A program made the position numbers and the translations under genes. The notes below the pieces were generated by a model. The model was not told the origin of the DNA and did not search any database. It saw only the letters and a program-made list of their open reading frames with translations. From contig NZ_CP101134.1 in assembly GCF_024296865.1 (NCBI RefSeq), positions 868,001-932,000 of the forward strand: a DNA stretch of 64,000 nucleotides. Reading direction: 5' to 3'. This DNA comes from Sphingobacterium sp. LZ7M1 (GTDB lineage: Bacteria > Bacteroidota > Bacteroidia > Sphingobacteriales > Sphingobacteriaceae). Below, one piece after another: positions 1 through 8,418 of this stretch; within the stretch, counting starts at the first letter, position 1; the number at the start of each line of letters is the position of its first letter.

Positions 1-288
1 CCAACGTTCTGTCACGAAAGGCATGTTTACTGCTTTCGCTTGTTCTGCCACGATTTCTTTCGCTTGTTTCTTTGTAGCTACGAATAAAACTTTACGACCT
101 GATTTTACGATCTGTTTGATCGCTGATGCTGCCTCTTCTAATTTTGTAAGAGTCTTGTTCAAGTCGATGATGTGGATACCATTGCGTTCCATGAAAATGT
201 ACTTAGCCATTTTCGGATCCCACTTACGAGTAAGGTGACCAAAGTGAACACCTGCATCCAATAATTCTTGATATGTTGTTCTTGCCAT
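1..288 (-). CDS. rpsB: Small ribosomal subunit protein uS2, C-terminal part outside window
   Basis: The first 96 codons of 30S ribosomal protein S2 are present; the rest lies beyond the window start. The N-terminus begins MARTTYQELLDAGVHFGH, followed by a WDPKM segment and GIHIIDL, which are S2 hallmarks. The protein helps load S1 and mRNA on the 30S subunit. It is the last visible gene of a minus-strand rplM-rpsI-rpsB run, the common Bacteroidota order, usually followed by tsf. The ATG is set by a strong Shine-Dalgarno sequence 8 nt upstream, which is unusual for this phylum. Confidence 0.96.
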   Translation of the reverse strand, partial: MARTTYQELLDAGVHFGHLTRKWDPKMAKYIFMERNGIHIIDLNKTLTKLEEAASAIKQIVKSGRKVLFVATKKQAKEIVAEQAKAVNMPFVTERW

Positions 289-296
289 TTTTTGAT

Positions 297-303
297 CCTC
301 CTT
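297..303 (-). promoter_or_regulatory. Strong Shine-Dalgarno sequence of rpsB
   Basis: On the minus strand the sequence AAGGAGG lies 8 nt before the rpsB ATG. Most other genes in this window have A/T-rich starts with no such motif, so this site stands out and fixes the start codon. Confidence 0.8.
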
Positions 304-306
304 ATA

Positions 307-693
307 TTAACGTTTACTGAATTGGAATCTTCTACGTGCCTTACGACGTCCTGGTTTCTTACGCTCAACCATACGGTCATCACGTGTCATCAAACCTTTA
401 GAACGTAAAGCAGGTTTTACTTCTGGGTTAAGCTCTACCAAAGCTTTTGCAATCGCTAAACGAACTGCTTCTGCTTGGCCTTTTACCCCACCACCTTGAA
501 CGTTAACATTGATGTCAAAATTTGCAAGAGAATCTGCTACCAATAACGATTGAGTAACGATGTATTGCAAAGGTAATGTAGGAAAATATTCCTTGTAATC
601 TTTACCGTTTACGGTAATGTTTCCATTGCCAGCTGTTAAGTAGATGCGGGCAACAGCAGTTTTTCTTCTTCCTGAAGTGTTAGTTGTTGACAT
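307..693 (-). CDS. rpsI: Small ribosomal subunit protein uS9
   Basis: A 128-residue S9, the normal length for the family. The basic tail ends in the universal FSKR, whose terminal Arg contacts P-site tRNA, and the GRRKTAVARIYL start and GRRKARRRFQ segment are typical. It sits 11 nt downstream of rplM and 18 nt upstream of rpsB, so the three are probably cotranscribed. An AAGGAGA ribosome-binding site overlaps the rplM stop codon, suggesting coupled translation with L13. No anomalies seen. Confidence 0.98.
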   Translation of the reverse strand: MSTTNTSGRRKTAVARIYLTAGNGNITVNGKDYKEYFPTLPLQYIVTQSLLVADSLANFDINVNVQGGGVKGQAEAVRLAIAKALVELNPEVKPALRSKGLMTRDDRMVERKKPGRRKARRRFQFSKR

Positions 694-699
694 AATCGT

Positions 700-706
700 T
701 CTCCTT
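700..706 (-). promoter_or_regulatory. Shine-Dalgarno sequence of rpsI overlapping the rplM stop
   Basis: AAGGAGA lies 6 nt before the rpsI ATG on the minus strand and shares bases with the TAA stop codon of rplM. A ribosome finishing L13 would therefore terminate on the S9 initiation site. Confidence 0.75.
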
Positions 707-1148
707 AAAATTTAACTGGTTTTGGATTCTGAGCCTCATGCTTGTGCTCTGTTCCAGCATAAACATATAGGTTCTTAAATAACTGACGTCCTAAACGGTT
801 CTTAGGCAACATCCCGCGAACAGCTTTCTCAATGATGCGCTCTGGGTGCTTTGCCATTAACTCTTTTGGAGAAACGAAACGCTGACCACCTGGGTAGCCT
901 GTGTAGCGAACATATACCTTGTCGCCCAACTTGTTTCCAGTCAATCTAATCTTGTCTGCATTGATAACAATCACGTTATCTCCACAGTCTACGTGTGGGG
1001 TGAATGAAGGCTTGTGCTTTCCACGGATCACTTTCGCAATCTCGCTTGCCAAGCGCCCCAAAATCTCGCCTTCAGCGTCAACAACGATCCATTCTTTGTT
1101 AACGGTGTTCTTGTTAGCAGAGACAGTTTTGTAACTTAACGTATTCAC
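705..1148 (-). CDS. rplM: Large ribosomal subunit protein uL13
   Basis: A 147-residue L13, the usual length. It has the conserved [16 protein letters not shown] start, the GDNVIVINA strand, the YPGG turn and the [13 protein letters not shown] segment. It assembles early into the 50S subunit. It is the first gene of the rplM-rpsI-rpsB run. Its own start has no Shine-Dalgarno sequence, only an A/T-rich leader, in contrast to the two genes behind it. A well-formed Bacteroidota promoter lies about 65 nt upstream. Confidence 0.98.
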   Translation of the reverse strand: MNTLSYKTVSANKNTVNKEWIVVDAEGEILGRLASEIAKVIRGKHKPSFTPHVDCGDNVIVINADKIRLTGNKLGDKVYVRYTGYPGGQRFVSPKELMAKHPERIIEKAVRGMLPKNRLGRQLFKNLYVYAGTEHKHEAQNPKPVKF

Positions 1149-1211
1149 TTGCTTTTATTTAATTAATTAATAATGTTTTAATTCCTATTGTAATCACTAC
1201 AATTAGGTCTG

Positions 1212-1243
1212 CAAAGGTACAATAATTATATTTAATTCTCAAA
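1212..1243 (-). promoter_or_regulatory. Promoter of the rplM-rpsI-rpsB operon
   Basis: On the minus strand TTTG (1240-1243) is separated by 20 nt from TACCTTTG (1212-1219). This matches the Bacteroidota primary-sigma consensus TTTG / 19-21 nt / TAnnTTTG exactly. Transcription would begin near 1205, leaving a leader of about 55 nt before rplM. Confidence 0.8.
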
Positions 1244-1918
1244 GCCAATTTTACTTTTTGTTTCCAGCTGTTTTTCATGGCTTTAGCTACATGGCAGAAA
1301 AGCCACAACATGCCCTATTTTGTTTGAAACCATTCATCTAAAATAATGCAGCCCCCCATGTGGCTAGGTATCGCAAAATAAGTTTTTTTTGTGTCACGCT
1401 GAAGGTTCTCCGAAGTGTCTCGGAACAATTCAATCATAATTGTATTGGTGAACAGGTCCTACACCGCAGGTGTAGGAAGACAGCAGGTTATGAGATATTT
1501 ACGTAGGGCACAGCGAAGAATCTATTTTTGTTTTTTTGAATTTGGGGTCTTTCAGAAATTGTCAGATGAAGAAACTATTTTTTATTAAGTTCACCCAATT
1601 AAAGAAGATCTTCAGAAAACATTTCTCCCACACAGTGGGTTCTTCATGAGGAATTCCTTGTGTCTACAAAAATGTCACCCCCTTCCAGTGTTTCCCAATT
1701 TATAAAAACATTTATCCCTCCGAAGGAAGCCCTAGCAGGAAATGCGGCAGAATCCTTCAGGAAATTAGGTCAGGTTGTTTAATCCAAATTATCTAACCAA
1801 TGACCTTTTAGAAATAAACGGCTTTCAAGGAATAATCCCTCTTGTTAAGGCATATTTATAGGTGATTTTATCGTGATTTAACATTTCTTAAAGATATTCA
1901 TTTAAACTTTTCTGCATT

Positions 1919-1951
1919 TTTGTACTCTTTAAAATTAATTTATTACCTTGA
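1919..1951 (+). promoter_or_regulatory. Candidate promoter of the TPR gene
   Basis: TTTG (1919-1922) is followed after 21 nt by TACCTTGA (1944-1951), a partial match to the TAnnTTTG box. The spacing fits and the position, about 57 nt before the ATG, is suitable. Confidence 0.4.
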
Positions 1952-2007
1952 ATAGCCTTAGACTGTGCGCTAAGCAAGATAAAAGGTGAATAATTAAAGA
2001 GATTTAG

Positions 2008-3714
2008 ATGAGAAGATTACATTGGTGCAAACCCCTGGTTCTGGGAGTAATGTTGATGGCGGGACAAGTGTTGTTTGCGCAAGAATTGAAGGATGATAAG
2101 GGTTATAAGGAGCAATTGGCATCTATTGAGTCCAAGCTGAAAAGTGGGGATTTAGCAAATGCTCTGCAAAGTATTGAAGAGACCCTGGAGAAATACCCGA
2201 ATGGAGCAGAGGTCTACTATGCGAAATCCTTGTTATATGCTCAAGCTAGAAACTTTGATGTTGCCTTGCCTGCTGCTGAGGAGGCCGTGAAGATTGCTCC
2301 TGAGAATATCATATACAACAACCATCTTCTGGAACTGTACAAGAGCAAAGGTGATTTCACCTCTGCGGTCGAGTTATTAGATGAGTTCATCAAGAAGCAA
2401 CCCAACAATCCGCAGGTATATCGTGAAAAGATCATGATGCAGCATGCCGGTAAAAAATCGGAAGATGCATTGAAGACATATGAAGAAACGAAAGCTAAGT
2501 TCGGTGAAACGGATACCCTAGATGTCCTGAAGGCTGAAATTCTGATGGATATGGATCGCCCACGAGAAGCCAATGAGGTTCTTCAACAGTGGAGAAAGAA
2601 AAAATCTCCGATTCGCCAGGTGTACAGTAGCCTGAGCTATATCTTGCTGGACGAAAAGAAACCGAAGGAAGCCCTGACCGTTTTGGATGAAGGGCTGGCC
2701 ACGACAAAAGATGATCTGCTTTACCTGGATATGGCAGATGCCAATATGGCGCTGAAAAAAGGCTCGCAGGCTTTTGAGAATATCAAAAAGGCCTTTCAAT
2801 CAGACGCGGTAACCTTTATCGACAAGCATCGGGTCATGATGAACCTGGTGAACAACAATAAGGATTTTACGAAAGACCAATTGCAGGACTTGGCGAACAC
2901 CTTGGTGTTAAAGCACCCAAGGATGCCCGATAGTCATATGTTTAAAGGAGATATCCTTTGGATGCGTGGTGACCTTGACCAGGCCAAGTCACTTTACTTG
3001 ACAACGGTGAGCATGAACCCGCAGCATGTGGATGCATGGCGTAAGTTGATCAATGTGGAATTGGCGCAGAACAAATTAGATGGAGCCATCGTGGATGGAA
3101 AAGAGGCATTGAGCCATAATCCCAATAATGTGATCATCACTTATTTTGTTGGGGTTGCCTATATGATGAAAAAAGATACCGACAACGCCAGGTTGTTCCT
3201 TGAGCGTGCCCTGGATCAGAGCGGCAATGAGAATGACTTCGTGAAGTCCATGATTTACGGTGGTTTGGGTGACCTTTACCATGAGATCAAGATGGAGTCG
3301 GCATCTGAAGTGGCGTACGAGGAAGCAATCAAATTGGATAGCAACAATGTAACGGTGATGAACAATGCCGCCTATTATCTTTCGCTACAAAAGAAAGATC
3401 TGGATAAAGCTGCTGCATACGCCAAGAAGGCAAATGAGTTGGAGCCAAATTCTGGAACCTTCCAAGATACCTATGCCTGGGTGCTATTCCAACAAGGGAA
3501 ATATCAGGAAGCCTTGGTATGGATCGAGAAAGCGATCAAAAATTCGGAACCATCGGGCGTATTATATGATCATTATGGTGATATCCTGATCAAATTAGGA
3601 AAGACCAAGGAAGCATTGAAGCAATGGGAGAAGGCGATGACCTATTCGGAAGGAAGTGCCTTGGATAAGGAAAAGTTAAAACAGAAAATCAGTGAGAAGA
3701 AATATATTGAGTAA
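2008..3714 (+). CDS. Periplasmic tetratricopeptide-repeat protein
   Basis: A 568-residue protein with a cleavable signal peptide (basic MRRLHW start, hydrophobic core, cut near LFAQ at about residue 25). The rest is almost wholly alpha-helical TPR repeats, e.g. around residues 40-150 and 330-545, with typical A..Y..AI.LDP-type cores such as AVKIAPEN, ALSHNPNN and AIKLDSNN. TPR arrays act as protein-docking scaffolds. The gene leads a plus-strand envelope cluster (DUF4292 lipoprotein, EnvC-like protein, TatA) and overlaps the next gene by 23 bp. This TPR plus DUF4292 pairing is common in the phylum and suggests a role in outer-membrane or cell-wall maintenance; the exact function is unknown. 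Confidence 0.85.
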   Translation: MRRLHWCKPLVLGVMLMAGQVLFAQELKDDKGYKEQLASIESKLKSGDLANALQSIEETLEKYPNGAEVYYAKSLLYAQARNFDVALPAAEEAVKIAPENIIYNNHLLELYKSKGDFTSAVELLDEFIKKQPNNPQVYREKIMMQHAGKKSEDALKTYEETKAKFGETDTLDVLKAEILMDMDRPREANEVLQQWRKKKSPIRQVYSSLSYILLDEKKPKEALTVLDEGLATTKDDLLYLDMADANMALKKGSQAFENIKKAFQSDAVTFIDKHRVMMNLVNNNKDFTKDQLQDLANTLVLKHPRMPDSHMFKGDILWMRGDLDQAKSLYLTTVSMNPQHVDAWRKLINVELAQNKLDGAIVDGKEALSHNPNNVIITYFVGVAYMMKKDTDNARLFLERALDQSGNENDFVKSMIYGGLGDLYHEIKMESASEVAYEEAIKLDSNNVTVMNNAAYYLSLQKKDLDKAAAYAKKANELEPNSGTFQDTYAWVLFQQGKYQEALVWIEKAIKNSEPSGVLYDHYGDILIKLGKTKEALKQWEKAMTYSEGSALDKEKLKQKISEKKYIE

Positions 3715-4474
3715 AATCAGTTTGGTCTTGGCGGTATTGATGCTTGCATCAGCCTGTGCCAGTAAAAAGGCAACCGTTAAGAAGGGGGATGCCGCTGCTA
3801 CAGCAAAGGGTAAGGACCTTTTGAGCACCTATGAATTGAACAATTTGAACTTTATCACCTTCTCAGGTCGGGCAAAGGCAAGGGTGCAGTTTGGTGAAGA
3901 GACCCAGAACGTAACCTTGAATGTGCGTATGGAACGGGATAAGGCCATTTGGATTTCGGTTACTGCACTCTTGGGGATTGAAGCTGCCCGGGTCTTGATT
4001 ACTCCAGACAGTGTAAAGATCATCAATAGATTGCAGAGCGAGTATATCGCTAAACCATTTTCCTATATATATAGGTATACCAATCCTGGTATTTCCTTTA
4101 GGATGTTGCAGGATATCTTGGTAGGCAATATATCAACAGAGATGTTGCGTACCGATCAATTGCAGATCGCGACCAGTGAAGACGATGTGCAGGTTATCGG
4201 GGTGAAGGATGGATTGACCTTTCATTACGGTGTGAACAAAAGTAACAGACCGACCCTGTTCAACTTGATGGAGCTGGGCAAATCCAATAAATTGGAAGCT
4301 CAGTACAGTGAGTTTGCTGTAATTGACGGACATAATTTTCCACAGAGATTCACGTTAAACATTGAAGGTAGTGGTGCGAAAGTGTCTTCAGACTTGCTTT
4401 ACAACAAGTCGGAATTCAATAAAGGCGTGGAACTTTACTTCAGTATTCCGTCCAGATATAAGGCAATCAATTAA
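3692..4474 (+). CDS. DUF4292 family lipoprotein
   Basis: A 260-residue predicted lipoprotein. The signal sequence is followed by the lipobox LASAC, giving an acylated Cys around residue 22. The body has the beta-rich pattern of DUF4292 proteins, which resemble the LolA/LolB lipoprotein-carrier fold (family knowledge, not proven here). The start is a GTG that overlaps the TPR gene by 23 bp; a TTG at 3707 is an alternative giving a shorter signal peptide. Translational coupling with the TPR gene is likely. A LolB-like role in seating outer-membrane lipoproteins is inference. Confidence 0.75.
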   Translation: MRRNILSKISLVLAVLMLASACASKKATVKKGDAAATAKGKDLLSTYELNNLNFITFSGRAKARVQFGEETQNVTLNVRMERDKAIWISVTALLGIEAARVLITPDSVKIINRLQSEYIAKPFSYIYRYTNPGISFRMLQDILVGNISTEMLRTDQLQIATSEDDVQVIGVKDGLTFHYGVNKSNRPTLFNLMELGKSNKLEAQYSEFAVIDGHNFPQRFTLNIEGSGAKVSSDLLYNKSEFNKGVELYFSIPSRYKAIN

Positions 4475-4536
4475 TTGCTAGGCTGATTGAATGTAAAGAA
4501 ATTGTGTTTTTATTATTTTCGTATTAAGTATATCCT

Positions 4537-4544
4537 TATTTTTG
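4537..4544 (+). promoter_or_regulatory. Candidate -7 box upstream of the EnvC-like gene
   Basis: TATTTTTG fits the TAnnTTTG consensus about 40 nt before the start codon. No clear TTTG element is seen at the expected distance upstream. Confidence 0.35.
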
Positions 4545-4583
4545 GAAGTTCTGTAAAATAGAGACGAAAGAATTTAACATTTC

Positions 4584-5861
4584 ATGGATTTTAAAAAGAT
4601 TGTACTCAGTATATTTTCCTTATTGCTATTTGTTGGCTTGAGCTATGGACAAAGTAGTTTGGAATTAAAGAAACAAAGGGAAAGAATAGATAGAGAAATT
4701 GCTGAGCTCCAAAAAATATTAAGTGCCAAGACCCAGGAGAAGATCCTATCCCAACAGGAAGTTGCTGCGCTGAGCAAGCAGTTGGACCTGAGGGAGAATA
4801 AAATCAGTACCATCAATTCGGAGTTGCGCATTATCAACAAAAACATTTCATCAAATAATGCCATCGTAGATAAGCTTAAGGCGGAGTTGGAAAAAATGAG
4901 ACAGGATTATGAAAAGATGATCCTATTTGCATTTAGGAACAAGAACTCCTACAATAAGATGATGTTTATCTTCGCTTCAAAGGACTTTAACCAAGCCTTT
5001 AAAAGGGTAAAATACCTGCAGCAATTTACTGATGCCCGAAAGGTCAAGGTTGCCGAGATCGAGGGAACCAAGAAACAGATCGAGCTGAAGATTGCGCAAT
5101 TGGAAAGAGATAAAAAGACGCAACAGTCCCTGTTGAAAGAACAGGAAGCTGAGCGTAATACCATAGCCAAGGATAAAGCGGCCCACTCTCAGGAGTTGAA
5201 CCAATTGGCTCGTGAGGAGCGTACGTTCCGCGGTCAGTTGACGAAAAAACAACAAGAAAAGAAACGCCTGGATGCAGCGATCAAGACTGCCATTGCCCGT
5301 GAGGTAGAAGCAGCACGTAGAGCTGAGGAAGAACGCAGAAGAAGATTGGCGGAAGCTGAGGCTAAGAAAACAGGTACCACTGTTACAGAAGCCGAGAAGA
5401 AAATTGAAAAGAAAACAGGTTCAGCTGTATTGAACAACTCACCGGAAGCAACCAAGTTGTCGGCTGGTTTCTCATCCAACAGAGGACGTTTGCCATGGCC
5501 GGTAGGACAGGGTAATATTGTACGTAACTACGGTAGTGTTACGGTAGAGCGTGGAGTTCGTGACTTCTATGATTATATCCGTATCCGTACATCGGATGGG
5601 GCACCTGTAAAAACGGTATTTGAAGGTACGGTATTGCAGGTTATCAATATCGGATCGTATGCCGTGGTGGTTCAACATGGTGAGTATCTGACGGCTTATT
5701 CAAACCTGAAATCGGTAAATGTAAGCAAGGGTCAGAAGATCTCTACAGGGACCGTAATCGGGGCTGCAGACTCCGATCCAGAGGTAGGTTATTCCTATAT
5801 AGACTTGAGCGTTTATCGCGGTACAACTTCGATGAATCCTTCAATATGGATAGCAAGATAG
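4584..5861 (+). CDS. envC: EnvC-like murein hydrolase activator (degenerate LytM/M23 domain)
   Basis: A 425-residue protein with a signal peptide (cut near SYGQ, about residue 23), long coiled-coil segments (about residues 25-270, rich in E, K, Q and R heptads) and a C-terminal LytM/M23 fold (about 300-425). The normal metal-binding motifs are lost: the HxGxD position reads RDFYDY, and the second motif HGEYLTAYSNL lacks the final His. This is the pattern of EnvC/NlpD activators, which switch on amidases rather than cut peptidoglycan themselves. Its neighbours (TatA, an MltD-like transglycosylase) fit a cell-division and wall-remodelling cluster. Orthology to E. coli EnvC is by architecture only. 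Confidence 0.85.
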   Translation: MDFKKIVLSIFSLLLFVGLSYGQSSLELKKQRERIDREIAELQKILSAKTQEKILSQQEVAALSKQLDLRENKISTINSELRIINKNISSNNAIVDKLKAELEKMRQDYEKMILFAFRNKNSYNKMMFIFASKDFNQAFKRVKYLQQFTDARKVKVAEIEGTKKQIELKIAQLERDKKTQQSLLKEQEAERNTIAKDKAAHSQELNQLAREERTFRGQLTKKQQEKKRLDAAIKTAIAREVEAARRAEEERRRRLAEAEAKKTGTTVTEAEKKIEKKTGSAVLNNSPEATKLSAGFSSNRGRLPWPVGQGNIVRNYGSVTVERGVRDFYDYIRIRTSDGAPVKTVFEGTVLQVINIGSYAVVVQHGEYLTAYSNLKSVNVSKGQKISTGTVIGAADSDPEVGYSYIDLSVYRGTTSMNPSIWIAR

Positions 5862-5936
5862 TTACAGGGATTTAAATTATTTATCTATATATTTGTTAGA
5901 TACACTAAAAGAAAAGAATCAGTAAATTAGTAGAAT

Positions 5937-6152
5937 ATGTATACATCAGGATTATTATTTATCGGTACCAATGAGATTATCATTATCGTGGTATTGGCGT
6001 TATTGTTATTTGGGGGAAAGAAAATTCCTGAATTGATGCGTGGGTTAGGACGTGGCGTGAAAGAATTCAAAGAAGGCCAAAAAGATGATCCAAATGCTGA
6101 AGGCAACACAAATACAACAGCTAATAATGATACAGTTAACAAACAAGGTTAA
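5937..6152 (+). CDS. tatA: Twin-arginine translocase subunit TatA/TatE
   Basis: A 71-residue protein with one N-terminal transmembrane helix ([18 protein letters not shown]), the FG hinge and an amphipathic helix [17 protein letters not shown], followed by a charged tail. This is the TatA architecture: the subunit polymerises at the inner membrane to pass folded proteins with RR signal peptides. The SGNH hydrolase at 16963-17718 in this window carries such a signal. TatC is not in the window. The gene follows the EnvC-like gene by 75 bp and ends before a strong hairpin terminator. Confidence 0.95.
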   Translation: MYTSGLLFIGTNEIIIIVVLALLLFGGKKIPELMRGLGRGVKEFKEGQKDDPNAEGNTNTTANNDTVNKQG

Positions 6153-6175
6153 TTATTTTCATTAAAAGATTTTAT

Positions 6176-6219
6176 AAAGTTTCACTGGATACGTCATGTG
6201 TCTGGTGAAACTTTTTTTT
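6176..6219 (+). terminator. Rho-independent terminator after tatA
   Basis: Perfect 10-bp arms AAAGTTTCAC (6176-6185) and GTGAAACTTT (6205-6214), followed by a T run. It separates the TPR-to-tatA cluster from the transglycosylase gene. Confidence 0.85.
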
Positions 6220-6237
6220 ATAGCTAACCAAAAAGAA

Positions 6238-6254
6238 TTGGCACAAATTGCCAA
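6238..6254. repeat. Short palindrome upstream of the transglycosylase gene
   Basis: TTGGCA, 5 nt, TGCCAA. It is symmetric and sits 48 nt before the ATG, so it could be an operator, but nothing else supports that. Confidence 0.3.
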
Positions 6255-6302
6255 CGATAAGCGAAGAACTAACACAGATAGTTTTTACAGTAGCGATTAC
6301 TT

Positions 6303-7754
6303 ATGAACAAAAAAATTAGTTTCCTAGTTACAATAGGCTTGTGTGTCCTGAAGTTTGGGTACGCACAGGAACAGCAGGTGGATCCAACTGTCTTTGGGGA
6401 AACCTTTCAGGCCAATATTATTGACCAATTAGAGAAAGATAAGGAAAAGACTTTCCTGATGTTGGATTCTGTCAAGCAACTGGCAGGTGGCAGCGTTGTC
6501 TTCAGTGAAGAGGACGTCAATATCGCCCAGCGGATCCAAAGGATCCAGAAAACGGTCCCTTTGGAATATAATGTCCGCGTCAAGGCTTATCTGGATAAAT
6601 ATATTTCCAGGAATTACAAGCCTTATATGGAAAAGCTGCTAGGCTTGAGCGAATATTATTTCCCGATCTATGACCAGATCTTTGCCGAACAAGGCGTGCC
6701 CGATGAGGTAAAGTATCTGTCCGTTATTGAATCTTCCCTAAACCCGCATACCGTTTCCACTTCTGGAGCCGTTGGCCCATGGCAGTTTATCTATGGCACC
6801 GCTAAGGTCTATAACCTGACCATGGATTCTAATTTTGACGAGCGAAAGGATGTATACTCGACAACCTATGCGGTCTCCAGTTATTTAAAGGAGGCTTATG
6901 ATGAATTCAATGATTGGTTGTTGGCCCTGGCTTCGTATAACTGCGGTAGAGGCTGTGTGCGTCGCGCCATTATCCGTTCTGGATTGAACAGCCCGAACTA
7001 CTGGGAACTGTCGCCATTCCTTCCTAAAGAAACCCAAAACTATATACCGAAATTCATTGCGATGACCTATGTGCTGAACCATGCAGAGCTGTATGGCTTG
7101 GATTCGGAGGTGAATGATCTGCAGACAGACCATAAGGTCCTGATGCTGGATAAATCGGTCAATATTAAGCAACTTGCATCTGCCTTGACCTGTTCTCCTG
7201 AATTGTTGAAGCAATTGAACCCAGGTTATAAGCGCGAAGTGGTGGTTGCAAGTCCTGAGAAACAAAGACGTTTGGTGATCCCCATTAATGAATCGATGAG
7301 CGATTCGTTGATCTATGCTGCCCTGCATAATCCGCAGGACGAGGCTATTCAAAAAGCCATCGCAGCAGTGGATGTAAAAGAGGACAAGGACCATAAGGTA
7401 ACAAAAGGGGAGACCTTGCAGACTATTTCTAGAAAATATGGCGTCAGCGTCCAAAACTTAATGGCTTGGAACAACCTGACTTCAAGAAGTTCGATTGCAG
7501 GAAGGACCTTGGTGGTTTCAAGAGCCATTGATGAGGAACTGTCCAAGAATGTGCTGGCAGCAACACGTGCAAAGACCGCCGTGAAAAGTAACCCTACTTA
7601 TGTAACCTATGTGGTGCGTAAAGGGGATACCTTGTCAGAGATCGCTGGAAAGCACCGTGGGGCTACCGTAAATAAGATAAAATCAGATAATAACCTTCGT
7701 GGGTCTAACCTACGCATTGGTCAGAAGCTGAAGATTTATAAGGGTAAGAGTTAA
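6303..7754 (+). CDS. mltD: MltD-like membrane-bound lytic transglycosylase with two LysM domains
   Basis: A 483-residue secreted enzyme. It has a signal peptide (cut near GYAQ, residue 22), an SLT catalytic domain (about residues 100-260) with the catalytic Glu143 in the SVIESSLNP motif and the following SGAVGPWQF block, and two C-terminal LysM domains (about 375-415 and 435-481; GETLQTISRKYGVS and GDTLSEIAGKHRG). It would cleave glycan strands between MurNAc and GlcNAc, forming 1,6-anhydroMurNAc, with LysM holding peptidoglycan. It follows the EnvC/TatA cluster but sits behind a terminator, so it is probably transcribed separately. Confidence 0.93.
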   Translation: MNKKISFLVTIGLCVLKFGYAQEQQVDPTVFGETFQANIIDQLEKDKEKTFLMLDSVKQLAGGSVVFSEEDVNIAQRIQRIQKTVPLEYNVRVKAYLDKYISRNYKPYMEKLLGLSEYYFPIYDQIFAEQGVPDEVKYLSVIESSLNPHTVSTSGAVGPWQFIYGTAKVYNLTMDSNFDERKDVYSTTYAVSSYLKEAYDEFNDWLLALASYNCGRGCVRRAIIRSGLNSPNYWELSPFLPKETQNYIPKFIAMTYVLNHAELYGLDSEVNDLQTDHKVLMLDKSVNIKQLASALTCSPELLKQLNPGYKREVVVASPEKQRRLVIPINESMSDSLIYAALHNPQDEAIQKAIAAVDVKEDKDHKVTKGETLQTISRKYGVSVQNLMAWNNLTSRSSIAGRTLVVSRAIDEELSKNVLAATRAKTAVKSNPTYVTYVVRKGDTLSEIAGKHRGATVNKIKSDNNLRGSNLRIGQKLKIYKGKS

Positions 7755-7788
7755 TAGAGGGATTACCTAAACAAATAGAATTTTAAAA

Positions 7789-7830
7789 GGAAGATGCGGC
7801 TATGATAAATATGCCGCATCTTCTTTTTTA
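7789..7830. terminator. Bidirectional terminator between convergent genes
   Basis: Arms GAAGATGCGGC and GCCGCATCTTC with a 12-nt loop and T runs on either strand. The right arm lies inside the last codons of the convergent phosphoribosyltransferase gene, so that CDS encodes half of its own terminator. Confidence 0.85.
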
Positions 7831-8315
7831 TCGAATTCCTCCAGGACCACCTCAACGTGTTCTTTGAGGATGGTTGAAAGCTTTAATCCATAATAATCAC
7901 TGAACACCGGGAACTGATGGTGGCTACGGTCGATTAGAACGGCTGTACGCATGCGTTTTAATGGAACGTTAAGAAACACACCCAGGCCATAAGCCAAGGT
8001 CCTACCGCTGTTTAAAACGTCGTCTATCAAGATGATTACTTTATCCTTTGCTGTTTCAATCGGAACATCTGTTGTCGCTTCCAGTTTACGCTTGGTTTTT
8101 TGCACAGTTACTTTGATCAATTCAAAGGTTTTGTCAGGTGCTATTTCCATAAGTATCTTCTGTAAGCGTTCGGCAAATACATAACCGCGGTCAGCTAGAC
8201 CAACAAGAACAATTGTAGACTCGTCAAAGTTATCTTCTACGATTTGATAGGCAATACGTTTGGACTTTTGAAGGATCTGCTCTTTATTGAGGATAAGTGT
8301 TTTCTTAGATGACAT
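7800..8315 (-). CDS. PyrR-like phosphoribosyltransferase
   Basis: A 171-residue type I phosphoribosyltransferase. The PRPP-binding loop DDVLNSGRT lies at residues 98-106, and the later VLIDRSHHQFPVFSDYYG and EHVEV segments resemble PyrR (uracil phosphoribosyltransferase and pyr-operon regulator). A free-standing PyrR-like enzyme without a nearby pyr operon is common in Bacteroidota. Activity on uracil or another base is therefore likely, but RNA-binding regulation is not shown. Its stop codon lies within the terminator hairpin shared with the transglycosylase gene. Hypoxanthine phosphoribosyltransferase is a less likely alternative. Confidence 0.8.
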   Translation of the reverse strand: MSSKKTLILNKEQILQKSKRIAYQIVEDNFDESTIVLVGLADRGYVFAERLQKILMEIAPDKTFELIKVTVQKTKRKLEATTDVPIETAKDKVIILIDDVLNSGRTLAYGLGVFLNVPLKRMRTAVLIDRSHHQFPVFSDYYGLKLSTILKEHVEVVLEEFDKKEDAAYLS

Positions 8316-8360
8316 TGTTGCTTTTTTGATAGGGGTAAATTTAGCAAAAATTTAAAAAAT

Positions 8361-8389
8361 AAAGTCCGAAAGCATGACTTTCGGACTTT
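8361..8389 (-). terminator. Terminator of the NlpC/P60 gene
   Basis: Perfect 12-bp arms AAAGTCCGAAAG and CTTTCGGACTTT around a 5-nt loop, with T-rich flanks on the minus strand, 30 nt after the NlpC/P60 stop codon. Confidence 0.85.
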
Positions 8390-8418
8390 ATTTTAATATT
8401 TTATAACTCTAGTTTGTT

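Larger units (their letters stand above)
1149..2007. other. Long intergenic region, no gene seen
   Basis: This 859-bp gap separates the ribosomal operon from the TPR gene, which is transcribed away from it. It holds the rplM promoter at one end and a candidate TPR-gene promoter at the other. The middle (about 1392-1530) has small GC-richer hairpins, including a perfect 9-bp inverted repeat with a GCA loop at 1457-1477 and a TGTCACGCTGAA stretch at 1393-1404 resembling the degenerate dispersed repeats common between Bacteroidota genes. No convincing coding region was found. Confidence 0.5.

Noticed and set aside
1672..1782. 36-codon open frame (starting MSPPSSVSQF) in the long intergenic gap
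   Set aside because: Short, no promoter or ribosome-binding site, no recognisable family and surrounded by degenerate repeat sequence.
6885..7454. 189-codon minus-strand open frame inside the transglycosylase gene
   Set aside because: Fully antisense to SLT and LysM coding sequence with conserved motifs; composition His/Gln/Ile-rich and no domain.
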